Shown: piece after piece, positions 1 through 5,285 of the stretch
Numbering within the stretch: the first letter of the stretch is position 1
Layout: each line of letters opens with the position of its first letter
Assembly: GCA_002413865.1 (NCBI GenBank)
Contig: DHXX01000010.1
Location: 1,209-19,695 of the forward strand
Length of the DNA: 18,487 nt
From: Candidatus Saccharibacteria bacterium UBA5145
GTDB taxonomy: Bacteria > Patescibacteriota > Saccharimonadia > Saccharimonadales > UBA4665
Direction of reading: 5' to 3'
Position numbers and translations under genes: made by a program
Notes under the pieces: model-generated
Database searches by the model: none
The model's input: only the letters and a program-made list of their open reading frames with translations
Told to the model about the DNA's origin: nothing

Positions 1-194
1 GCCGCATCCCTCCATCCCAGCCATCTATACGCATGCCGGAGTGGAGAGTAAGAAATCCGACACCCTCATCCCAAATTAAAAGATATTATGTCACGAAAGG
101 TAATAAAACCTTCGCAGGATGTCTATACAGTAGTCTGAAAATTAACAGCATAACGACCTTAGTCCATATTTGGAGAAAAGAGGGCTTGAAATAT

Positions 195-1097
195 ATGAAA
201 AAGTTCAATAACTACCGAGTAATAACCGCCATACTGGCTTTTGCGTTTACCTTCGTTCTGGCTGCACCAATCAATGTGCTCGCTGCTACTTCACCCACAC
301 TTGGTACGGTGGGTAGTTACTCGGTTTTGGGCCACACCACTGTAACCAATACGGGACCTACGACTATGCCTGGAGATCTTGGGATCAGTATAGGTGGCGC
401 CCCGACTGGTTTTACTGGCCTTCCTGATGGTACTGTTGGCCCTCCCGGCACAATCCGTAATGCCGCCGACTCGCTTGCGGCTCAGAATGCTAACACCGCT
501 GCATTCGGCTTTATCGACCAAGGTTGTAATACCACCTACGCCGGAGCTTTTAAAGATCTGGTTGGGTTAAACCTTGTGCCAGGTGTTTATTGTGCGGACG
601 CCTTTCAGCTATCGGGAACGCTCACCCTCAACGGGGAAGCAGGAGACGTCTGGATTTTCAAGTCGGCCTCAACTCTCACTACTTCAGGCACCGCCAAAGT
701 TGTAGGTGGTGACCCATGTAACGTATGGTGGCGACAGGTCAGCTCCGCAACGCTCGGCACAGATACTTCGTTGACTGGAAATGTTTTATCTTTAATATCC
801 ATAAGTCTCAATACCCGCGCAAGCTTAAACGGTCGTGCCTTGGCGCAAACTGGCGCAGTAACATTGGACAACAACAAAATCACTGGATTGGAGTGTCTGA
901 CAGCAGCATCTTTTAGCAGTAGCCCGTCAGTTCTTGGCAGTAGCTCATCGGCACCGGCTACCGTCGTACCAAAACTGCCGAACACAGGGTATGCCCCTAG
1001 CAACAAGCGTAACGACTCATCGAACATTATCGTTCCAGCTGTGGCTTTCGCTGTTCTAGCATCGTCCTACCTAGTTCGAAAAAAACGGGCATTTTAG
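195..1097 (+). CDS. Secreted DUF3494 (ice-binding-like) protein with LPNTG cell-wall anchor
   Basis: The 300-aa product has a signal peptide (MKKFNNYR, then a hydrophobic stretch ending near ANVLA-type residues at about 30), a DUF3494/ice-binding-like beta-solenoid domain over about residues 35-235 (LGTVGSYSVLG start, PGDLGIS, LNLVPGVYCAD, GDVWIFK, SLNTRASLNGRALAQTGAVTLDNN), and a sorting signal: LPNTG at 261-265, a hydrophobic helix, then a RKKR tail. It should be exported and covalently anchored by a sortase, and sortase 1 lies 177 nt downstream on the same strand. DUF3494 proteins bind ice in cold-adapted organisms, but the family is broad and often acts as an adhesin-like surface domain; ice binding is not shown here. 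The frame stays open upstream to position 33, but the ATG at 195 directly precedes the signal peptide and has a GAGGG-like site before it, so I chose 195. No convincing promoter was seen in 1-194. Confidence 0.88.
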   Translation: MKKFNNYRVITAILAFAFTFVLAAPINVLAATSPTLGTVGSYSVLGHTTVTNTGPTTMPGDLGISIGGAPTGFTGLPDGTVGPPGTIRNAADSLAAQNANTAAFGFIDQGCNTTYAGAFKDLVGLNLVPGVYCADAFQLSGTLTLNGEAGDVWIFKSASTLTTSGTAKVVGGDPCNVWWRQVSSATLGTDTSLTGNVLSLISISLNTRASLNGRALAQTGAVTLDNNKITGLECLTAASFSSSPSVLGSSSSAPATVVPKLPNTGYAPSNKRNDSSNIIVPAVAFAVLASSYLVRKKRAF

Positions 1098-1122
1098 CCT
1101 AAACAACGGGAAGAGTTAGTAT

Positions 1123-1282
1123 GAACCCATTTCATATCTCCCCTCCGTTACAAACCGCTGTGGCGGCACCAGTCAGCCGTTTTGCTCGTCACCGTACCTT
1201 ACGGTACACTTTCTCTCAAAAACGACTAACTGGCACTCACCACAGCGGCTTTCACTGCCGAGGGGAGATATGAAATGGGTTC
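1123..1282. repeat. 160-bp nested inverted-repeat element overlapping the sortase 1 start
   Basis: Arms 1123-1145 and 1260-1282 are perfect 23-bp inverted repeats. Inside are further arms: 1155-1163 with 1240-1248 (9 bp, extended by AAA/TTT past a one-base bulge), 1169-1183 with 1219-1233 (13 of 15 pairs), and 1191-1196 with 1200-1205 (6 bp, loop CCT). The right outer arm contains the sortase 1 ribosome-binding site (GAGGGGAG, 1260-1267) and an ATG at 1275. The trinucleotide TAT flanks both ends (1120-1122 and 1283-1285). It could be an RNA switch, a MITE-like mobile element or an invertible segment; the structure itself is certain, the role is not. Confidence 0.9.
1182..1210 (+). promoter_or_regulatory. 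Weak candidate promoter inside the palindrome, facing sortase 1
   Basis: TTGCTC (1182-1187), 17-bp spacer, TACACT (1205-1210). The -35 matches only at TTG and the -10 at four of six positions. On the opposite strand the same segment offers TTGAGA, 17 bp, TACGGT, so either direction has a weak candidate. Low confidence. Confidence 0.25.
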
Positions 1283-1904
1283 TATGGGTTTATCGAAAAC
1301 CTCGTTAAAACGAATTCTATTAGTAGTAGCCCTTGTAGGCTTTGCGTTTTGTCTGGCGTTTATTCTTTACATCGCTTTAAAAAAGCCGACCCAAAGTGGC
1401 TGGGTACCGCCTACTGCAAACGTTACTACTGTTCATAAGCAAGAAACGGTAAGAGCTGGGTTGCCGGTACGACTCAAAATTCCAAAGCTCAATATTGATG
1501 CTGGCCTCGACTATGTAGGGCTTACCCCTACAGGAGAGCTAGGTGTACCGAAGGGTCCCGCTAGCGCAGGCTGGTACGTTCTTGGGCCTCGCCCAGGGGA
1601 AAAAGGCAACGCAGTTATAGATGGGCACTTCGGCTACAAAGACAACATACCGGCAATATTTGATAATTTACATGCATTGCAAAAGGGAGACAACCTATAC
1701 GTCGAAGATGAAAAAGGGAAAACCGTTACTTTCGTGGTGCGCGAACTTCGCACGTACGGCCAGAATGAGGACGCATCAAGCGTGTTTATACCAAGTGACA
1801 CAAAAGCGCATCTTAATCTCATCACTTGCCAGGGAATTTGGAATAGCGCCCAGCGAAGCTACTCCAACCGGCTCGTTGTATTCGCCGACGAAGAAGTAGA
1901 GTAG
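1275..1904 (+). CDS. Sortase (class E/F-like), sortase 1
   Basis: This 209-aa transpeptidase has an N-terminal membrane anchor (about residues 13-33) and an extracytoplasmic sortase barrel. The catalytic triad can be read: His118 in DGHFGYKD, Cys185 in LITCQG, Arg199 in SNRLVVFA. The leading RLKIPKLNIDAGLDYVGLTPTGELGVP is typical of sortase strands beta1-beta2. It should cleave sorting signals at the membrane and attach proteins to the cell wall; the obvious substrate is the LPNTG protein just upstream. The GAGGGGAG site at 1260-1267 suits the ATG at 1275 (7-nt gap); an alternative in-frame ATG at 1284 lies just outside the palindrome, and the ATG at 1270 is out of frame. Both the ribosome-binding site and the 1275 start are buried in the 1123-1282 inverted repeat, so translation may depend on that fold opening. 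Confidence 0.9.
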   Translation: MGSMGLSKTSLKRILLVVALVGFAFCLAFILYIALKKPTQSGWVPPTANVTTVHKQETVRAGLPVRLKIPKLNIDAGLDYVGLTPTGELGVPKGPASAGWYVLGPRPGEKGNAVIDGHFGYKDNIPAIFDNLHALQKGDNLYVEDEKGKTVTFVVRELRTYGQNEDASSVFIPSDTKAHLNLITCQGIWNSAQRSYSNRLVVFADEEVE

Positions 1905-1943
1905 CAGAAAATGGAACGATATGTCGCAAAACAAGATTTGTAA

Positions 1944-1971
1944 GGTTCCTGACCGGTATGCTTAGCCAATG
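1944..1971 (+). repeat. Boundary repeat copy R1
   Basis: Shares the pattern TTCCTGACC, about 7 nt, CTTAGCCAA with the other boundary repeats. It begins 39 nt after the sortase 1 stop. Its reverse complement resembles the left arm of the hairpin at 2085-2110, so the two could pair over the region between them. Confidence 0.55.
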
Positions 1972-2036
1972 ATACTTATAGCATGTAAGTTCGTAAAGTC
2001 TAGGCTTTCAAGACTAGCCTGAACAAAGACCGAAAT

Positions 2037-2062
2037 GATTCCTGACCTACATGCTCAATGAG
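2037..2062 (+). repeat. Degenerate boundary repeat copy R1b
   Basis: GATTCCTGACC and ATGCTCAATGA match R1 closely, but the AGCC portion is missing. The segment 1905-2155 carries no gene that I can support; it holds this copy, R1 and the hairpin at 2085-2145. Confidence 0.45.
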
Positions 2063-2084
2063 TCGAATCACCTTTGGTGTCGTA

Positions 2085-2145
2085 CTTGGCCGAACATTCG
2101 GGTCTAGGACCTCAAAACTGTTCTAGACCCAGACACTCAGCCAAG
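2085..2145. repeat. Boundary repeat R2: 61-nt imperfect palindrome downstream of both sortases
   Basis: Outer arms CTTGGC (2085-2090) and GCCAAG (2140-2145), inner arms GGGTCTAG (2100-2107) and CTAGACCC (2123-2130), loop near 2111-2119. Between the arms the two sides differ by transitions only. On the plus strand these are mostly A-C mismatches; on the minus strand most become G-U pairs, giving an almost continuous hairpin. It sits between convergent sortase genes, 11 nt past the stop of the minus-strand sortase, so it may act as the 3' end of that transcript, although no U-run follows. Confidence 0.75.
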
Positions 2146-2155
2146 ATGGTCTAGT

Positions 2156-3163
2156 TTAGCTGTTGATAAGAGTGGCGAACACAACCGTATTAGCCGTGTA
2201 GTGGTAAGTTTGGCGGTTAAACGTCCCTCCGCAGGTGATAAGCCTCAGAGCTGCGTAGTTTGTGTCGCCATACACGGCTTGGGTGGGAAAGGTAGCTTGA
2301 TCAAATTGCTGCAAACTATTTACATTGAACTTAGCCACAGTACCATCGACTCTAGTAATAGCTATAACGTCACCGGCCACTAGTTCACGGACTCGCCAGA
2401 AAACAGAAATACCTTTATAGCTGTCTACATGGCCAACAATTATTGAAGGCCCGAGTTCACCCGGAGTTGGGCTGTATTTGTACCAACCAACCACGTAATC
2501 AAGAACGTTTGGTGTTTCCATTGTGCCATCTACATTCCGGCCCACTACGTTGATCTGCACATCCAGGTTGATTTTAGCAATACTAATTCTGGCGGGTTGT
2601 GAACGTGGCATTACTACTGGCTTCGTATAATCAGTAACAGGAGAAGGTGTTGACAGTGCGAAGGTCTTTGGGGGTTCTATTCCTCCCGAGTTTTTAACTT
2701 GGAAACCAAAATATGTAATCCCAATAACGCCTAAAATTATAAGTATGTATGCGCCTAAAACACGGGGTCTTATTACGATTACATAGGTTTTGGGTTGTCG
2801 TTTTTTGTGCCTGACGACCTTCTGACGTATAGCCAGTTCTTTGGTGCGCAAGTTACCCAAGGGAATTATAATTTGCCTGTACTTTTTTGAACGCCGTTTT
2901 TTAGATGTTCTGAAACGTCGGGCGCTAATAAGAATAAACCAACGGCGCGTGAGCCTTATCCTATAGTGTTTTACGCGCCGATGGTTTGTGTAGGTTGTGT
3001 TTTTGGGATTAGTACTCTTCTTAGGTTTTGTGTTCTTGGTACCAAGCCGCGACGGCCAGCCTATAGCTGCCCGTCGCTTAATGGGCTTAAACCAAGAGAA
3101 CAATTTGTTCAAAGTGTTTACCTTACTCTGTTTAGGTTGTCCACTTGCGAACCGAGAGGCCAA
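2156..3163 (-). CDS. Sortase (class E/F-like) with long basic N-terminus, sortase 2
   Basis: The 335-aa frame has a Lys/Arg-rich N-terminal region (about 1-135), a membrane segment (about 136-155) and a C-terminal sortase domain. His245 (VGHVDSYKG) and Cys311 (LITCGGTFN) are present. The usual Arg just before the last strand is not: this protein reads HYTANTVVFA where sortase 1 has SNRLVVFA; the nearest Arg is 317, only six residues after Cys. The frame opens at TTG (3161-3163) and overlaps the upstream surface-protein gene by 32 nt. There is no ATG before the membrane segment, so the start is non-ATG; a TTG at codon 18 with AAGG upstream is an alternative. Position in one operon with the surface protein suggests that protein is its substrate. 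The basic tail is long for a sortase and could be partly untranslated or face cytoplasmic partners. Confidence 0.82.
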   Translation of the reverse strand: MASRFASGQPKQSKVNTLNKLFSWFKPIKRRAAIGWPSRLGTKNTKPKKSTNPKNTTYTNHRRVKHYRIRLTRRWFILISARRFRTSKKRRSKKYRQIIIPLGNLRTKELAIRQKVVRHKKRQPKTYVIVIRPRVLGAYILIILGVIGITYFGFQVKNSGGIEPPKTFALSTPSPVTDYTKPVVMPRSQPARISIAKINLDVQINVVGRNVDGTMETPNVLDYVVGWYKYSPTPGELGPSIIVGHVDSYKGISVFWRVRELVAGDVIAITRVDGTVAKFNVNSLQQFDQATFPTQAVYGDTNYAALRLITCGGTFNRQTYHYTANTVVFATLINS

Positions 3164-3938
3164 GGCCTAATGTAACAATGGAACCAACTAGGCCTACCAT
3201 TGCAGCGGTACTTGTACTACTACCACCGCCAGCGCCAGCGCTCACGCCGCCTACTGGCTTTGCAGTAACCTGAGGAGGAGTTGTTGTTGTAGCTCCCAGT
3301 ACTTCTCCGCAATTAGTTGGTGCTGTGAATGCGTTAGTCCATGTATCAGTGGTTTCGTCACCGATATAGAATTCTTGTGTAGCCTCTGCTGTAACAGTAA
3401 CAGTCGTACCATTCTGGGCAGTGTATGTGCCAGCGGCAACTACTTTGCCGTTGATTAGATACTGCACATTCTCAGTTGTGGGTATTGTGTAGCTTCCAAG
3501 TGCATCACATGTTGGTGCTGTGAATGTAACAGCAGCAGGCACGACTTCTACAATATTTTCGCCACCCAGACCCAGACAGCCGTTCTTCAATACTTCTTGC
3601 CCCGAGTCCCAGTTAAGACCGGTTGTTACACCAGGCACTGGTGGGATAATGTCACCCCATTTAGTTTTACTGTCTTTTAAAGCTTGGGCGACTGCTTCTG
3701 ATGTTGCAACCGGACCAATGTGATGGGAATGATCATTATTACTTTGCCCGTCAACGGCAGATGCGTCCACCGTTATTTTTACGTATGGGTTTTTCACACT
3801 ATTTGTTCGGTGACAGATAGTAACTTTAATTTCGTTGTCTATTAGAGGGTCATCACCAACCACTTTTGGTAGTGCCACACTCAACATCAGAGCAACTGAT
3901 GCAACAGTGGCACTGATTATGTACTTAATATTTTTCAT
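3132..3938 (-). CDS. Secreted surface protein with CHRT/DHxHH domain and C-terminal GGVSAGAG anchor region
   Basis: I chose the ATG at 3938 because GGAGGG lies 6 nt before it and the signal peptide starts there (MKNIKYIISATVASVALML); the frame is open to 3962. The 268-aa product has an N-terminal module VTICHRTNSVKNPYVKITVD followed by DHSHHIGP and GDIIPP. That layout (CH-T, NPY-ITVD, DH--H, GDIIP) recurs in many secreted bacterial proteins; the Cys/His pattern suggests metal or disulfide stabilisation, which is inference. The middle (about 135-215) looks like small beta repeats with FTAPT motifs. The end lacks LPXTG but has PVGGVSAGAG (228-237), a Gly/Ser/Thr linker, a hydrophobic helix and RKW, the layout of a sorting signal. 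It overlaps the downstream sortase 2 gene by 32 nt. Confidence 0.8.
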   Translation of the reverse strand: MKNIKYIISATVASVALMLSVALPKVVGDDPLIDNEIKVTICHRTNSVKNPYVKITVDASAVDGQSNNDHSHHIGPVATSEAVAQALKDSKTKWGDIIPPVPGVTTGLNWDSGQEVLKNGCLGLGGENIVEVVPAAVTFTAPTCDALGSYTIPTTENVQYLINGKVVAAGTYTAQNGTTVTVTAEATQEFYIGDETTDTWTNAFTAPTNCGEVLGATTTTPPQVTAKPVGGVSAGAGGGSSTSTAAMVGLVGSIVTLGLGLSVRKWTT

Positions 3939-3997
3939 ATCTACCCTCCAATACTTGCTCATAATTACTTTATAATGATGATAATATATACCTCTGG

Positions 3998-4034
3998 TTT
4001 ACATACAGTCAGTCAATTAATTTACATACAGTCA
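3998..4034. promoter_or_regulatory. Two direct copies of TTTACATACAGTCA upstream of the surface-protein operon
   Basis: Exact 14-bp copies at 3998-4011 and 4021-4034, start to start 23 bp, about 60-100 bp upstream of the 3938 start codon. On the minus strand the 4021-4034 copy reads into TTGACT (4031-4036), and a second TTGACT lies beside the first copy (4011-4016), with AT-rich -10-like sequence at about 3969-3990 but no ideal spacing. Spacing near two helical turns suggests a regulator-binding pair or tandem promoters; inference. Confidence 0.4.
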
Positions 4035-4082
4035 ACTATATTATTAAGCTTATGCTTATGTGACTCGTGGCTTCTGCGTAAA

Positions 4083-4163
4083 GATTCTAGACCTGTACGC
4101 TCAGCCAAGCTAAGGCCCACTCGAAAGAGTGGGTTTTTGCTTGGCTTGGCAGGGGGGCCTAGA
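4083..4163. repeat. Boundary repeat R3: large hairpin enclosing a terminator
   Basis: R3 (4083-4110; GATTCTAGACC, 7 nt, CTCAGCCAAGC) pairs imperfectly with 4139-4163 (17 of 25 positions, most others transitions). The tight part is AGCCAAGC (4103-4110) with GCTTGGCT (4139-4146). The loop holds the terminator hairpin at 4116-4138. R3 has the same orientation as the right arm of R2 at the other side of the sortase 2/surface-protein operon. Confidence 0.6.
4116..4138 (+). terminator. Rho-independent terminator on the plus strand
   Basis: CCCACTC, loop GAAA, GAGTGGG, then TTTTT. This is a textbook intrinsic terminator reading plus-ward. No plus-strand gene lies upstream before 1904, so it either ends an unseen short transcript starting in 3963-4115 or blocks plus-strand transcription from entering antisense to the next gene. 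Confidence 0.75.
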
Positions 4164-4164
4164 G

Positions 4165-4186
4165 CCCCATTGCGTAGCAATTGGGG
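4165..4186. other. Short hairpin CCCCATTGC / GCAATTGGGG
   Basis: Nine base pairs with one bulged T and a GTA loop. No U-run follows on either strand, so I do not call it a terminator. Confidence 0.5.
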
Positions 4187-4357
4187 TACGGTGGAATAAG
4201 GACGCGCGCAGAAGTTCACTTCGATAGCTGAGCAGTTAGCAAAGATATATGCCAAACCCAAGAAAACCTTCCTATAGAATTTTAGTTTTCCTGGCGAGAA
4301 GCTATAACACGCCGCAATGGAAAAGGCCAAAGGCCACATCCCTCCATCCCCACCAAC

Positions 4358-5062
4358 TTAACCCAGATAAACATCGATCCTCAAGAGACGATTGGCAATT
4401 TTTAGACTCTGCGTGGCGTGGCGATTATGGGTCACGCCATTTTTTTCAATAGCTTTATAGTTGCGCCAGGCCAAGATCCGCCAATACAAAATCATATACA
4501 TGATCGGCCGGTAGTATAAAAACTGGCCCCGCCGCTTGACGAAAGCGACCAACTTGTTGGCTTCGTCAAAGGTGCCAATAATCTCTCGGCCGCTACTCAT
4601 CAGGAGCCGATCGACTCTCAGGATGTCACGCAGCAAGTCGTCGGGCTTGGCTCGCCCCATAGTTTTTGACAGGGCGAGCGGCAAGTCGTAGTTAATGTGG
4701 GCATTCGCGCCCATCAGTAACAAAATAAAGGCCGGCAGAGCTGGGCGGTGCGCGGAAGGGAGCATTTTTGCCCATGCGGCCGGCAGCGCCCGTTTGGTAC
4801 TGGCAGCGTCGTTGACTGCCTGGAAGTAATACTGGGCGAAGCAGACGCTAAACTCCTCGATAAATTCTGGATTAGCAAAATAATTTGCCTCGGCCGCTCG
4901 TTTGATAGCGGCCGTGACGACGTGATAGGCGGTATTAAACGTCTGAAAGTTTCCCAGCTGGTGGCGACCCAATTGGCTATCGAGGGCGCTCAGTTCTGCC
5001 AGCAACGTCTCGAATGAAGTTATCTTCGACGTATCAATTCTAAGCAAAGCTGAAGACGACAT
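4358..5062 (-). CDS. DUF5995 family protein
   Basis: The 234-aa, mostly helical protein matches what I know of the DUF5995 family: FAQYYFQAVND, then PAAWAKML, and the hallmark LLLMGANAHINYDLPLAL (about residues 114-131). The function of the family is unknown; the conserved AHIN-DL motif suggests a helical fold with a metal or ligand site, which is inference. There is no signal peptide and no clear membrane segment, so it is probably cytoplasmic. The ATG at 5062 has no ribosome-binding site but a TATGAT box ends 6 nt upstream, so the mRNA is probably leaderless. It stands alone between the surface island and the SDR gene and is GC-richer than the sortase genes. Confidence 0.7.
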   Translation of the reverse strand: MSSSALLRIDTSKITSFETLLAELSALDSQLGRHQLGNFQTFNTAYHVVTAAIKRAAEANYFANPEFIEEFSVCFAQYYFQAVNDAASTKRALPAAWAKMLPSAHRPALPAFILLLMGANAHINYDLPLALSKTMGRAKPDDLLRDILRVDRLLMSSGREIIGTFDEANKLVAFVKRRGQFLYYRPIMYMILYWRILAWRNYKAIEKNGVTHNRHATQSLKIANRLLRIDVYLG

Positions 5063-5068
5063 GTAAAA

Positions 5069-5097
5069 ATCATAACAATGCCTAGCCGATATGCCTA
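5069..5097 (-). promoter_or_regulatory. Promoter of the DUF5995 gene, leaderless
   Basis: On the minus strand: TAGGCA (5097-5092), 17-bp spacer, TATGAT (5074-5069), then 6 nt to the ATG at 5062. The -35 box lies inside boundary repeat R4. Transcription would start at or next to the A of ATG. Confidence 0.55.
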
Positions 5098-5104
5098 GCC
5101 AAGC
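5078..5104 (+). repeat. Boundary repeat copy R4
   Basis: ATGCCTAGCC, GATATG, CCTAGCCAAGC: the right half matches R1 to R3 (TAGCCAAG) and the unit carries its own internal duplication of GCCTAGCC. It overlaps the DUF5995 promoter. Confidence 0.45.
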
Positions 5105-5285
5105 ACCTGGTTAGCGTTCCTTGCGTTGTCAAAAGTAGTGTCGAATTTGAGAAAAATATGATTGCCCATGCGTCCGGAACAAATAATTCCAGTTAAACTT
5201 GACCTTGCGAGTATACTGCCCAGAGTAATACTTAAAGAGTGGTGATAATCAAAATAATATAACGCTTAAAGGAGCCCCAGCCAGC

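Larger units (their letters stand above)
3963..4357. other. 395-nt intergenic region rich in repeats and hairpins
   Basis: No gene is supported here. It holds the 14-bp direct repeats at 3998-4011 and 4021-4034, the boundary repeat R3 with a nested terminator (4083-4163), a short hairpin at 4165-4186, a weak stem at about 4260-4295, and the CATCCCTCCATCCC match to the window start at 4336-4349. A 105-codon minus frame over it reads through these palindromes and has no domain character, so I treat it as chance. Confidence 0.7.

Noticed and set aside
33..194. N-terminal extension of the DUF3494 protein to position 33
   Set aside because: The signal peptide and a ribosome-binding site fix the start at 195; the extension is not protein-like.
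605..1027. Antisense frame of 140 codons in the DUF3494 gene
   Set aside because: It is a shadow of a repetitive beta-rich gene and has no independent support.
1944..4110. Boundary repeats as tRNA 3' ends (TTC-loop, final AGCCA)
   Set aside because: The TTCTAGA loop and the AGCCA end resemble a T-arm plus CCA, but no T-stem or acceptor pairing exists and no tRNA body is present.
4022..4339. Minus-strand 105-codon frame over the intergenic region
   Set aside because: It reads through the R3 hairpin, the terminator and the 4165 hairpin, has no ribosome-binding site or domain character, and overlaps regulatory structure.
1944..5104. True integron attC array
   Set aside because: The conserved core triplets of attC sites were not found and no integron integrase is in the window; only the cassette-boundary idea is kept as a question.
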